From: Floridanema evergladense
GTDB taxonomy: Bacteria; Cyanobacteriota; Cyanobacteriia; Cyanobacteriales; Aerosakkonemataceae
Direction: 5' to 3' (one strand)
Assembly (NCBI RefSeq): GCF_041929205.1
Contig: NZ_JBHFNT010000075.1
Length of the DNA: 64,000 nt
The first letter of the stretch is position 1. Each line of letters begins with the position of its first letter. The notes under the pieces were generated by a model, which saw only the letters and a list, made by a program, of their open reading frames with translations, was not told the origin of the DNA and did not search any database. The translations under genes were made by a program, and so were the position numbers. Of the stretch, positions 50,941 through 60,674 are shown piece after piece.

Positions 50941-52196
50941 GATGGTTCAGCGGGAAACACGCGAATAAAATCAGGTGGCAGTTGAATCTGTAATGAAGTA
51001 TTCGGAGCTAAATCCAAATCGCGAGCTTCATGGATTGACACTTCACAAGTGAGTCGTTCCTGGGAGTGGGGGTTAGGTGTTAGGGGTTGGGGAACTGCAT
51101 TTTCCCTATCACCTAACCCCTGACCCCTAACCCCTTCTTTTGGGCGCAACACGATTTGGTAAACTGAGCCAAGGAATTCAATCCCTTCAATTTCAGCTGT
51201 CACCACATTGGGTAAGTTTGTTAAGTCATCGTCGGGATGCAATACTCGAATATCTTCCGGGCGAATTGCTACCGAGATTGGAGTGTTGGCAGGAAAGTCG
51301 AATGGTGGGGTTTGCAATTGCAAATTACCACAACGCATGGATTCTGTGGTGAGTACCACTCCCGGTAAAAAGTTCATCACCCCGATAAAGTTGGCAACAA
51401 AGGGGGTGTTGGGGCATTGATAGATCGATCGCGGTGTGCCAACTTGAGCAATATAACCTTTATCCATCACCACAATTCGATCGCCCATTGCCAATGCTTC
51501 TGCCTGATCGTGCGTCACCATAATTGCCGTTACACCTAACCGTTTTTGCAGTTGGGTAATTTCCGTCCGCAACTTCACCCGCACCTTCGCATCCAACGCC
51601 GACAAAGGTTCATCCAACAACAACAATCCAGGGGATAATGCCAATGCTCTCGCCAGAGCAATGCGCTGTTGTTGTCCCCCTGACATTTGGGCAGGATATT
51701 TGGAGCCAAAACCTTGTAACCCTACCATTTCCAGTAACTCTTCCACCCTAGCGGCAATCTCCTGCTTGGGACGTTTGGCGTTCTGGAGTCCGTAGGCGAT
51801 ATTTTGCGCCGCACTCAGGTTGGGAAACAATGCGTAAGATTGAAAGACGATGCCAAAATCTCGCTTTGCGGGAGGTAGTCGGGAAACATCTTTGCCACCT
51901 TGAAAGATCCGCCCGCTAGTTTGCTGCTCCAATCCGGCAATAATGCGGAGTAGAGTTGTCTTCCCACAACCGCTTGGCCCTAACAAACAGACAAATTCTC
52001 CAGGGTACACATCGAGATAAATATCTCGCAATGCCACAAACTGCCCAAAGGTTTTGTGGATATTTTCAATTTGCAGGTAAGGTTCTGGGCGTTCTTCTCT
52101 CAAATCCCCAACCTGTAAGGGCAATTCATGAATTGCCCCTACAGGTTGGGAAACTGTTCGGGGATCTGTTGTAACGTCATCTGATGAGTATGTCAT
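50937..52196 (-). CDS. phnT: 2-aminoethylphosphonate-type ABC transporter ATPase
   Basis: This encodes 419 residues. The ATPase core has LLGPSGCGKTTLLR (Walker A), LSGGQQ-type signature in QMSGGQQQRIALARAL, LLLLDEPLSALD (Walker B) and the switch His in VTHDQAEA. A C-terminal TOBE-type regulatory domain follows. Two repeat-derived stretches are unusual: the N-terminus before YLQIENIHKTFG contains QPVGAIHELPLQVG from a palindrome at 52107-52150, and the TOBE domain contains GVRGQGLGDRENAV from the element at 51067-51137. With the fused permease and binding protein this forms a phosphonate importer. Confidence 0.88.
   Translation of the reverse strand: MTYSSDDVTTDPRTVSQPVGAIHELPLQVGDLREERPEPYLQIENIHKTFGQFVALRDIYLDVYPGEFVCLLGPSGCGKTTLLRIIAGLEQQTSGRIFQGGKDVSRLPPAKRDFGIVFQSYALFPNLSAAQNIAYGLQNAKRPKQEIAARVEELLEMVGLQGFGSKYPAQMSGGQQQRIALARALALSPGLLLLDEPLSALDAKVRVKLRTEITQLQKRLGVTAIMVTHDQAEALAMGDRIVVMDKGYIAQVGTPRSIYQCPNTPFVANFIGVMNFLPGVVLTTESMRCGNLQLQTPPFDFPANTPISVAIRPEDIRVLHPDDDLTNLPNVVTAEIEGIEFLGSVYQIVLRPKEGVRGQGLGDRENAVPQPLTPNPHSQERLTCEVSIHEARDLDLAPNTSLQIQLPPDFIRVFPAEPS
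51067..51137. repeat. Second copy of the coding palindromic heptamer element
   Basis: GGTGTTAGGGGTTGGGG on the left and CCTAACCCCTGACCCCTAAC on the right surround a TTTTCCCTATC spacer. It matches the element at 47251-47327 and is translated in the same frame to the same GVRGQGL peptide. Confidence 0.85.
52107..52150. repeat. 44-base near-perfect palindrome within the phnT coding region
   Basis: The arms CCCAACCTGTAAGGGCAATT... and their reverse complement differ at one base. The inner 28 bases match the palindrome at 31334-31361. It is translated as PVGAIHELPLQVG near the N-terminus of the ATPase. Confidence 0.88.
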
Positions 52197-52209
52197 GATA
52201 AATTCCGCT

Positions 52210-52290
52210 AAGGATCGGGATTTTCAGATTTCATAATTTCCGATCGGGATTTGAGGATTTGAGGATTTCATGATTTTTGATTCAGATATA
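52210..52290. repeat. GGATTTGAGGATTTCATGATTT low-complexity repeat
   Basis: Tandem GATTTGAG/GATTTCA units lie in the phnS-phnT gap. The same words occur near 32408-32445 at the start of the DUF1818 frame, so this is a dispersed simple repeat and not a regulatory element specific to the operon. Confidence 0.5.
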
Positions 52291-52328
52291 AAAGCAATCC
52301 AGTAAATCCTTTTATCCTTAAATCCTGA

Positions 52329-53435
52329 TTAGCTTTTCTTCTCTGATTTAGAATCAAATCGTTTTGTCCACTCTGCCAGAATTGCATCCCGGTTTTTTGC
52401 TGCCCATTGGAAGTCGTTATTTGGAATCAATTGCTTGACTGGATCGGCTGGGTAGCCTTGGGGTATGGGAACATCAGTTTTTACTGCTGTTACGGGAAAT
52501 CCTTCTGCATAGACTTTTGATACTTCTGGGGAAATTGCCCAGTCGAGGAAAGTTTTAGCAGCTGGTTTGATGTTAGCTTTCTTGATTAAGGCGTTTGCTT
52601 CAATGTCCCAACCCGATCCTTCTGTGGGAAATACGGCTGCGATCGGTTCTCCAGCATTTTTTTGCTTCACTGCTCGATAGTCAAAGGAAATCCCGATCGG
52701 ATATTCTCCAGACCCCGCAATCTTACAAGGTTTGGAACCAGAATGTACGTACTGCGCTACATTCTTATCCAAAGCATCTAAATATTTCCAACCTTTTTCT
52801 TCGCCTTTCATTTGCAGGATCGCAGAAACGGAGAGAAAGCCTGTACCAGAGGAGGCGGGATTGGACATTACGATTAATCCTTTGTATTCTGGCTTGGTTA
52901 AATCGGCCCAATTCTGAGGAATCGGTAATTTTCGCTTTTCCATTTCTTTGGTGTTGACGCAAAAAGCCGACATCCAGACATCTATTCCTACCCAATGGGG
53001 CGGCGTGCGATCGTCCTTAAACTTAGGATTCACAGCCTCCAAACCTTTTGGCGAGTATGGCTCTAGCATCCCTTTTTGATCGGCAGCCAGCAAACTCGAA
53101 GCTGCTAAACCCCATACTACATCTGCTTGGGGATTATCCTTTTCTGCTAGGAGTTTAGCGGTGACAACTCCTGTGGAATCTCGCACAATGTTAACCTTGA
53201 TATCTGGATGCTGTTTCTTAAATAAATCTAAATACTTAGAAATTTGGTCATCTTCCAGCGCCGTGTAAACGGTAAGCGCACTCGAAGACGTACTCTCAGG
53301 AGTAGTGTTTGCTCCAGTTGTAGGAGCATTCGATGTTTGGGGATTTTGAACTACACAAGAGGCAACAATGATAGTCAAAAGGCACGAAAGCACTGTCTGC
53401 CAGCCAAACTGAAACCATTTATTCTTTCTAGCCAT
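52329..53435 (-). CDS. phnS: 2-aminoethylphosphonate-type substrate-binding lipoprotein
   Basis: This encodes 368 residues. A signal sequence with lipobox IVASC (Cys27) anchors it in the periplasm. The mature part is an iron(III)/AEP-type periplasmic binding protein (LTVYTALEDDQISKYLDLF, ADVVWGLAASSLLAA, SGSGEYPIG-like hinge). It would deliver 2-aminoethylphosphonate or a similar compound to the importer. ATG at 53435 is chosen; the TTG at 53456 is a poor start. It is first in the operon; phnT follows after 132 bases. Confidence 0.87.
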   Translation of the reverse strand: MARKNKWFQFGWQTVLSCLLTIIVASCVVQNPQTSNAPTTGANTTPESTSSSALTVYTALEDDQISKYLDLFKKQHPDIKVNIVRDSTGVVTAKLLAEKDNPQADVVWGLAASSLLAADQKGMLEPYSPKGLEAVNPKFKDDRTPPHWVGIDVWMSAFCVNTKEMEKRKLPIPQNWADLTKPEYKGLIVMSNPASSGTGFLSVSAILQMKGEEKGWKYLDALDKNVAQYVHSGSKPCKIAGSGEYPIGISFDYRAVKQKNAGEPIAAVFPTEGSGWDIEANALIKKANIKPAAKTFLDWAISPEVSKVYAEGFPVTAVKTDVPIPQGYPADPVKQLIPNNDFQWAAKNRDAILAEWTKRFDSKSEKKS

Positions 53436-53588
53436 ACTCTTAATGAAGAATACCAATTTTAATTTGTAGCCAGGATTTTAAACTAAAATATTTGAGAAAA
53501 TAGTTGTCTAGGAGTTAATATTTGCTAATTATTTGGTTAATTTTGGGTTGCTCCCTCTTCTCAAAAACTGAAATGTTTCTTTACAGTT

Positions 53589-53771
53589 ATGGGGAATGCG
53601 ATCGCAAATGTGCCAATCCAGGCGGGTATGGATGCTCAACTTGCCAAACAACGGGGGGAAGATGCCGCAATAGCAATTCAAGGTTCGCTGATTTTATCGC
53701 AAGCATTGGACGATACATCCCTGTTTCGGCGGACGATTGAGCAATTACCGATCGCACTTTTAGATATTTAA
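53589..53771 (+). pseudogene. C-terminal fragment of a TetR-family regulator
   Basis: The 60-codon frame reads QRGEDAAIAIQGSLILSQAL and then DDTSLFRRTIEQLP. This is the usual end of a TetR-family protein, where a helix IQGALVLSRGLxDxxxFxRxLxxLP closes the ligand domain. The DNA-binding domain is absent, and there is no good start or ribosome binding site. It sits just upstream of the phosphonate operon, divergent from it, where a local repressor could once have been. Confidence 0.6.
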
Positions 53772-53945
53772 TATTTAGATATTTAATATAAAAAAGTTAT
53801 TCAGCTTTTGATATTGTGACTGAAGAGTGGGGAACTCTAAAGATAGTGAGTATTTTCGCAAGAGCGCTAATACTCAACACTAAAATGATAAACTCTGCTG
53901 ATTGGGCAGCAATAGAAAATAACTTAGGACTAACTTAACGAGATT

Positions 53946-56900
53946 ATGAGTATAAGTGCGCTCTCCAACTTACCCGGTTATGAAATTACAGAACAACTCT
54001 ACACTGGTACACGCACCCTCGTCTATCGAGGTATTCGCATTAGCGATCGACAATCAGTCATCATCAAAATCCTGCGAAGCTCACACCCAAACTTTAACGA
54101 ACTCGTTCAATTTCGCAATCAATATACTATTGCCAAAAATCTCGACTTACCTAACATTATCAAAACTTTCACCTTAGAAGTATATGGTAATAGTTATGCT
54201 TTAGTTATGGAGAATTTTGGCGGAATTTCACTATTTGATTATCTCTCTTTCACCGCAGACAGTCTCAAATGTAGCTATTTACCTTTATTAGAATTTCTTG
54301 AAATAGCGATTCAACTGACAGAAGTTCTCCAGTATCTCTACCAAAATCGAGTCATTCATAAAGATATCAAACCCGCTAACATTTTGATTAATCCCCACAC
54401 CAAACAGGTAAAATTAATTGATTTTAGTATTGCCTCTCTCCTGCCAAGAGAAACTGAAGAAATTCAGAATGCTAATGCTTTAGAAGGTACATTAGCCTAT
54501 CTTTCTCCTGAACAAACTGGGCGGATGAATCGAGGGATAGATTATCGGAGTGATTTTTATTCTCTGGGAGTGACGTTTTATGAATTGTTGACAGGAGTAT
54601 TACCATTTAGCGCCGAAGAGCCGATGGAATTGGTACATTGTCACCTCGCAAAACAGCCGATACGGATAGATGAAATTAATAGAGAAATTCCACTGGTTTT
54701 GTCAGAGATTGTCAGCAAATTGATGGCAAAAAATGCTGAAGAACGTTATCAGAGTGCCTGGGGAATCAAGCATGATTTAGATATTTGTTTAGCTCAATTA
54801 CAAACTACAGGAGTAATAGAACCTTTTGAAATAGCCAAAAGAGATATTAGCGATCGCTTCCTGATTCCCGAAAAACTTTACGGTAGAGAAACCGAAGTTA
54901 ATCAACTATTAACAGCGTTCGATCGCGTCGCCAATGGCACAACAGAAATGATGCTAGTAGCGGGATTTTCAGGAGTTGGCAAAACCGCAGCAATCAACGA
55001 AGTACATAAACCAATTGTGAGACAACGTGGCTATTTTATTAAAGGTAAATATGAGCAATTTCAACGTAACATTCCCTTGAAAGCATTCGTGCAAGCATTC
55101 CGCGACTTAATCGGGCAATTGCTATCAGAATCAGAGCAACAATTACAAACCTGGAAAACTCAGATATTAACCGCAGTAGGAGACAACGGACAAGTCTTAA
55201 TTGATGTAATTCCTGAGTTAGAAAACATCATCGGTAAACAACCACCAGTCTTAGAATTATCAGGAACAGCTGCCCAAAATCGCTTTAACTTACTATTTCC
55301 AAAGTTTGTTCAAGTCTTTACTAGTAAAAAACATCCTTTAGTAATGTTTTTAGATGACTTGCAATGGGCTGACTCAGCTTCCCTGAATTTGCTAAAATTA
55401 TTGATGCAAGATGCGGGATATTTATTAATATTGGGTGCTTATCGGGATAATGAAGTTTTCCCTCTCCATCCCTTCATTTTAACAGTAGATGAAATTGTCA
55501 AAACGGGAGCAACGGTAAATACAATTACTTTACCACCGTTAAAAGAATCAGATATGAATTGCTTGATAGCAGATACGCTTAATTGTGAATTGTCCCTAGC
55601 CCAAGATTTGACTAAATTAATTTATCAAAAAACTCAAGGAAATCCCTTTTTTGCGACTCAGTTCCTCAAAGCATTACATGATGAGAAATTAATTACTTTT
55701 AATTGGGAGATTCAGCATTGGCAATGTGATATTTCTCAAGTAAAAGCCTTAGCAATTACTGATGATGTGGTGGAGTTTATGGCATGGCAATTACAGAAAT
55801 TGCCGAGAGAAACTCAGGATATTTTAAAGTTAGCTGCTTGTATGGGGGCACAGTTTGATTTGCATACTTTGGCAATAGTTTCACAACAATCAGAAACGGA
55901 GACGGCAGCTAGATTATGGAGAGCATTGCAGGAAGGTTTAATTTTACCGATGAGTAAGATTTATAAGTTTTATCAGCTGGAGGTAGATGATAACTTAAAT
56001 TCAGAAAATGAAAAGGTTAATCAAGAAAATCCTCGATACAGATTTTTGCACGATCGCGTTCAACAAGCCGCCTATTCCCTGATTCCTGAAGATCGCAAGC
56101 AAATAACACACTGGAAAATTGGTCAATTGTTATTGCAAGGGTTATCTCACCAGCAACAAATTGAAGAGATTTTCAATTTAGTTAACCAACTGAATTTAGG
56201 CCGATTTGTGATTTCTAGTCAAGAGCAGAAACAACAACTGGCGCAGTTAAACTTACAAGCTGGACAAAAAGCCAAAATCTCAGCAGCTTATCAAGCAGCA
56301 CAAAACTATTGCGCGATCGGTATTGATTTATTACCCAAAGAAGCTTGGCAAACTGACTATCAATTAGTCTATAAACTTTACTGCAATGGGTCAGAAGCAG
56401 CTTATCTGTGTGGCAATTTCGAGCAAGCAGAAGTCCTTTATGCTACAGCGATCGTCCAAGCGCAAACTTCCTTAGATAAAGCCGTAATTTATCGGATACA
56501 GATGACGCAATACCAACTTCAGGGACGGAATGCTGAAGCGATCGCTATTCAACGTCAGAGCCTCAAGCTGCTAGGATGGACAGTACCAGAAACACCAGAA
56601 AATATTCAATCTAGCCTCGACGAACAAATTAAGACAGTTAATAAATTTCTGGAGCAACAGAGGATTGAATCAATTCTGGAACTTCCCAAAATGGAAGATG
56701 CAATCATTGCAGAAATGCTGCGAATTCTACAAATTTTGTTTTATGCTGCATGGCTCAATGGTGAAAGCACTTTAGCATTATTAGCACTAGCCAAGATGAC
56801 AACATTATCTTTGGAGTATGGTAATAGCGATATGTCGCCCTTTGGTTATGTAGGCTATGGTTTAATTGTTAATGCCCTCCTGAAAAAAGCGGCTCTAGCT

Positions 56901-59411
56901 TATCAGTTCGGCAATATGGCAGTACAACTTTGCGAACAGTTTGATAACGCTGATGTCCGAGGAATGACAAATTTTCTCTTTGCTGCTGACGTGCATAGTT
57001 GGAGTCGTCCTTTACGGGAAGCAGATACTTACTACGAAAATGCTTTCAAGTATGGCATGGAAGCAGGAAATTGGCTAACTGTCAGTTTTATGATGATGCA
57101 AAGTGGTTCCGATCGCCTCACTTATGGCAAACAACTGGATGAACTTTATGCGATCGCCAAAATTCATGCAGATTTTCTCCATCAGATCAAAAGTTTAGAA
57201 AATTTAGATGCTTTGATTGTTGGCGTACTGCAACCAATTCGCCATCTATTAGGGTTAACTAAGACAATTTTAAGTTTTGATGATGATAGTTTTAGCGAAA
57301 CAGAATTTTTGCAGAAATATTGCCACAACCCATATCATTTAGCTTGGTTGTATTCGGTGAAAATTCGTCATGCTTATTTATTTGACCAACCCGCTACCTA
57401 TCCAGATTTAATTCCCCAACTGAGCATCATTGAAAATACCATTTCCAGTCATGCCAAAGTCCCTTCCAGCGTATTTTATGTAGCATTAATGCACGTAGTT
57501 TTGATTGAAATTTCTAGTGATAAATTAACTCGTGAATCCCATTGGCAAGCCCTCGCATCCCTAGAAGAAAAGTTAGAGCAGTGGCAAAAAAATTGCCCAG
57601 CTAATATTGGTCATAAATATCTATTACTGCAAGCTGAAAAAGCGCGGATCGATGGACGAAAAGCAGAGGCAATTGATTTTTATGAGCAAGCGATCGCGCA
57701 AGCCAAAACTCAAAATTATATTTATGAAGAAGCGATCGCCAATGAACTAGCAGCTAAATTTTATCTGTCTTGGGGAAAAGAAAAAATTGCCTCTGGTTAT
57801 ATGCAAGAAGCCTACTATTGTTATGCTCGTTGGGGTACACGGGCAAAAATTGCTGATTTAGAACAACACTATCCTGAATTACTAGGGGCTATTCTTCAAC
57901 CGATTAACCTAGCTATTAAATCGGGAGCAACACTTTCTGGAACCCTGAGCAGAACTAGCAACAGTACCAGTCACAACCAAAATGTATGGTTAGACTTTCC
58001 TGTGGTGATGAAAGCAGCACAAGCTATTTCAGAAGAAATTGAATTAGAAAAACTATTAACCACTTTGATGCAAATTGTTTTGGCTTCAGCGGGAGCACAA
58101 ACTGGATTTTTAGTAATCGATCGCCAGACAGAGTGGGTGGTAGTAGCCAGAGCTAATCAAAACCATACAGAAAACTTACAAATTCCTCTAGCTGAATGTC
58201 AAGAATTACCCCAAAGTTTGATTTATTCTGTAATCAGAAGTCAAACAACAGCAGTTTTTGATAATCTCAGTTTATCGGAACAATTGATGAGCGATCGCTA
58301 CATCATCACTCACCAACCTAAATCAGCATTATGTATTCCGATTAGCAAACAGGGAAAATTAATTGCCATTTTGTATTTAGAAAATAATCTTACAGAGGGA
58401 GCTTTTACTAGCGATCGCATTGAAACTCTCCAACTTCTTACTTCTCAAGCTGCTATATCTATTGAAAATGCTCGTTTATATCAACAAGTAGAAAACTACT
58501 CTCACACCTTAGAAGCAGAAGTAGCGCGAAAAACTGAAGAATTAAGTCAGAAAGCTACTGATTTAGAGCAAACATTGCAAAATTTACAACAAACCCAAGC
58601 GCAATTAATTCAGAGTGAGAAAATGTCAGCCCTTGGTCAACTGGTAGCAGGAATAGCCCACGAAATTAACAATCCAGTAACTTTTATTCATGGTAATCTT
58701 CCCCATATAGAAAATTATCTGAAAAACCTGCTAAGTTTGTTAGAAATTTATCAGCAAGAATATCCTCAAGACAATTCAGTGATTAAAGCGAAAATCGAAG
58801 AAATTGACCTAGATTTTATTTGGAAGGATGCAATTAAGATTCTGCAATCAATGAAAGTTGGCAGCGAAAGGATCGAGCAAATTATCCTGAGTTTGCAGAA
58901 TTTTTCTCGCCTGAATGAATCCCAAACGAAATCTGTAGATTTACATAAAGGAATTGACAGCACATTGCTAATTTTACAAAGTCGCTTTCAAAATAGTGAC
59001 GATCGACCAAAGATACAAGTGATTAAAGAGTATGGAAATCTGCCTTTAGTTGCTTGTTATGCTAGTGAGATGAATCAAGTATTTCTGAATATTATTAGTA
59101 ACGCTATTGATGCACTTGAGGAAGTGAGTAAAACTAACAAAAATCCCTCGATTAAAATTCAAACTGAAGTTAGAGAAAAAGAGTGGGTAAGAATTGCGAT
59201 CGCAGATAATGGTAATGGAATTCCCGCTCACATTCAAAAACGCATATTCGAGCCATTTTTCACAACTAAACCAGTAGGAAGTGGTACAGGTTTAGGTTTA
59301 TCCGTCAGTTATGCTATTGTGAAAAAACATGGCGGTCAATTAATTTGTGATTCTCCCGTCGGTAGAGGAGCAAAATTTGTAATTGAGATTCCGATAAACT
59401 ATCCACGATGA
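53946..59411 (+). CDS. Giant Ser/Thr kinase-ATPase-GAF-histidine kinase (HstK type)
   Basis: This encodes 1821 residues. Residues 1-280 are a Ser/Thr kinase (VIHKDIKPANILI, then LIDFSIAS in place of DFG, and GTLAYLSPEQTGRMNRG). Next is an AAA-type ATPase region (GFSGVGKTA near 339, VMFLDDLQWAD near 468), then a long helical TPR-like region to about 1300. A GAF domain follows at about 1368-1510, and a histidine kinase with His near 1571 (AGIAHEINNP) and GSGTGLGLS. This is the HstK architecture described in heterocyst-forming cyanobacteria, where the two kinase activities may be coupled. No partner gene is adjacent. Confidence 0.93.
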   Translation: MSISALSNLPGYEITEQLYTGTRTLVYRGIRISDRQSVIIKILRSSHPNFNELVQFRNQYTIAKNLDLPNIIKTFTLEVYGNSYALVMENFGGISLFDYLSFTADSLKCSYLPLLEFLEIAIQLTEVLQYLYQNRVIHKDIKPANILINPHTKQVKLIDFSIASLLPRETEEIQNANALEGTLAYLSPEQTGRMNRGIDYRSDFYSLGVTFYELLTGVLPFSAEEPMELVHCHLAKQPIRIDEINREIPLVLSEIVSKLMAKNAEERYQSAWGIKHDLDICLAQLQTTGVIEPFEIAKRDISDRFLIPEKLYGRETEVNQLLTAFDRVANGTTEMMLVAGFSGVGKTAAINEVHKPIVRQRGYFIKGKYEQFQRNIPLKAFVQAFRDLIGQLLSESEQQLQTWKTQILTAVGDNGQVLIDVIPELENIIGKQPPVLELSGTAAQNRFNLLFPKFVQVFTSKKHPLVMFLDDLQWADSASLNLLKLLMQDAGYLLILGAYRDNEVFPLHPFILTVDEIVKTGATVNTITLPPLKESDMNCLIADTLNCELSLAQDLTKLIYQKTQGNPFFATQFLKALHDEKLITFNWEIQHWQCDISQVKALAITDDVVEFMAWQLQKLPRETQDILKLAACMGAQFDLHTLAIVSQQSETETAARLWRALQEGLILPMSKIYKFYQLEVDDNLNSENEKVNQENPRYRFLHDRVQQAAYSLIPEDRKQITHWKIGQLLLQGLSHQQQIEEIFNLVNQLNLGRFVISSQEQKQQLAQLNLQAGQKAKISAAYQAAQNYCAIGIDLLPKEAWQTDYQLVYKLYCNGSEAAYLCGNFEQAEVLYATAIVQAQTSLDKAVIYRIQMTQYQLQGRNAEAIAIQRQSLKLLGWTVPETPENIQSSLDEQIKTVNKFLEQQRIESILELPKMEDAIIAEMLRILQILFYAAWLNGESTLALLALAKMTTLSLEYGNSDMSPFGYVGYGLIVNALLKKAALAYQFGNMAVQLCEQFDNADVRGMTNFLFAADVHSWSRPLREADTYYENAFKYGMEAGNWLTVSFMMMQSGSDRLTYGKQLDELYAIAKIHADFLHQIKSLENLDALIVGVLQPIRHLLGLTKTILSFDDDSFSETEFLQKYCHNPYHLAWLYSVKIRHAYLFDQPATYPDLIPQLSIIENTISSHAKVPSSVFYVALMHVVLIEISSDKLTRESHWQALASLEEKLEQWQKNCPANIGHKYLLLQAEKARIDGRKAEAIDFYEQAIAQAKTQNYIYEEAIANELAAKFYLSWGKEKIASGYMQEAYYCYARWGTRAKIADLEQHYPELLGAILQPINLAIKSGATLSGTLSRTSNSTSHNQNVWLDFPVVMKAAQAISEEIELEKLLTTLMQIVLASAGAQTGFLVIDRQTEWVVVARANQNHTENLQIPLAECQELPQSLIYSVIRSQTTAVFDNLSLSEQLMSDRYIITHQPKSALCIPISKQGKLIAILYLENNLTEGAFTSDRIETLQLLTSQAAISIENARLYQQVENYSHTLEAEVARKTEELSQKATDLEQTLQNLQQTQAQLIQSEKMSALGQLVAGIAHEINNPVTFIHGNLPHIENYLKNLLSLLEIYQQEYPQDNSVIKAKIEEIDLDFIWKDAIKILQSMKVGSERIEQIILSLQNFSRLNESQTKSVDLHKGIDSTLLILQSRFQNSDDRPKIQVIKEYGNLPLVACYASEMNQVFLNIISNAIDALEEVSKTNKNPSIKIQTEVREKEWVRIAIADNGNGIPAHIQKRIFEPFFTTKPVGSGTGLGLSVSYAIVKKHGGQLICDSPVGRGAKFVIEIPINYPR

Positions 59412-59678
59412 ATTACAGTTGCACATCCTAGAAACATAGAGCGATCGCTCACTTGATTCCGAAAAGTGACACTCGCAAATATTAAAACTTTCTTTAAAAT
59501 TTTCAACTTTCTCTGTGATGCAGACAACAGAGATTTTGGATAAGTTGTGATTTGTTTTGAGTTGTGCAAATGCACAAAAGGGTGTGTGGGCGATCGCCAA
59601 CTTCTTAGGCAAATGTCCGATGCAGAAGCTCAATGAAATATTAAAAATGAGGAATCACAGCAAATTCAAATCATTTTT

Positions 59679-60674
59679 ATGAGGCGATTACGCATTCTAA
59701 CTTGGCACGTTCATGGTAATTATCTTTACTACTTGGTTCAATCAAGTCACGAATTTTACTTGCCAATCAAATCAGGTAAACCAGAAGGTTATGGCGGTCG
59801 TTTAAGCGGTTTTCCTTGGCCTGATAATGTTCATGATGTACTTGCGGAAGAAGTAAAAAATCTCGAATTTGATTGTATCCTTTTTCAATCGCAAAAAAAC
59901 TATTTAGAAGATCAATGCGAAATACTTTCCGAAACTCAACGCCAACTTCCGCGAATTTATTTAGAACACGATCCCCCACGTCAAAATCCCACTGATACCT
60001 GTCATCCAGTCAATGATTCCAATGTACTTTTAGTTCATGTGACTGATTTTAACGATTTAATGTGGGATAGAAATAATACTCCAACTCGTGTAATTGAACA
60101 TGGGGTAATAGTGCCAGAAAATGTTTGTTACCAAGGTGAATTAAATTGTGGAGTAGTTGTTGTTAATGGTTTACCTAGTAGAGGTCGCCGTTTAGGTGTT
60201 GATGTATTTGAAGAAGTTCGCACCCAAATTCCTTTAGAACTTGTAGGTATGGGTTCGGAAAAAATGGGTGGTTTAGGTGAAATTAAACATGATAAACTAT
60301 TAGAATTTGAGTCACATTATCGCTTCTTTTTTAATCCAATTCGCTACACCAGTTTAGGGTTAGCTGTGTGTGAAGCGATGGCGATCGGAATGCCGATTAT
60401 TGGTTTAGCAACCACCGAATTAGTAACGGTAGTAGAAAACGGTTTTTCTGGCTATGTAGACACGAATATTAATCATTTAATAGAACGAATGCAGGAATTA
60501 TTAAAAGACCCTGCGGAAGCTCATCGTTTAAGTGAAAATGCTAAACGCTACGCGCAAGAAAGATTTCATATTCAGCGATTTATTAATGATTGGGATGAGG
60601 CATTTGCTTTAGTTACTGGAAATCCTTCTTTTTCTCCTCCTCTCACTCCTTTAGTAGCAGGTAGAAAGCTATGA
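59679..60674 (+). CDS. Glycosyltransferase (GT4/GT1-like)
   Basis: This encodes 331 residues. The N-terminal Rossmann half starts LRILTWHVHGNYLYYL and contains IYLEHDPPRQNP. The C-terminal half has the GT-B donor-binding pattern (NPIRYTSLGLAVCEAMAIGMPIIG, then ENGFSGYVDTN, and LSENAKRYAQERF). It probably moves a sugar from a nucleotide donor to a surface glycan. It is the first gene of the heptose operon and overlaps the next gene by ATGA. Confidence 0.88.
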   Translation: MRRLRILTWHVHGNYLYYLVQSSHEFYLPIKSGKPEGYGGRLSGFPWPDNVHDVLAEEVKNLEFDCILFQSQKNYLEDQCEILSETQRQLPRIYLEHDPPRQNPTDTCHPVNDSNVLLVHVTDFNDLMWDRNNTPTRVIEHGVIVPENVCYQGELNCGVVVVNGLPSRGRRLGVDVFEEVRTQIPLELVGMGSEKMGGLGEIKHDKLLEFESHYRFFFNPIRYTSLGLAVCEAMAIGMPIIGLATTELVTVVENGFSGYVDTNINHLIERMQELLKDPAEAHRLSENAKRYAQERFHIQRFINDWDEAFALVTGNPSFSPPLTPLVAGRKL

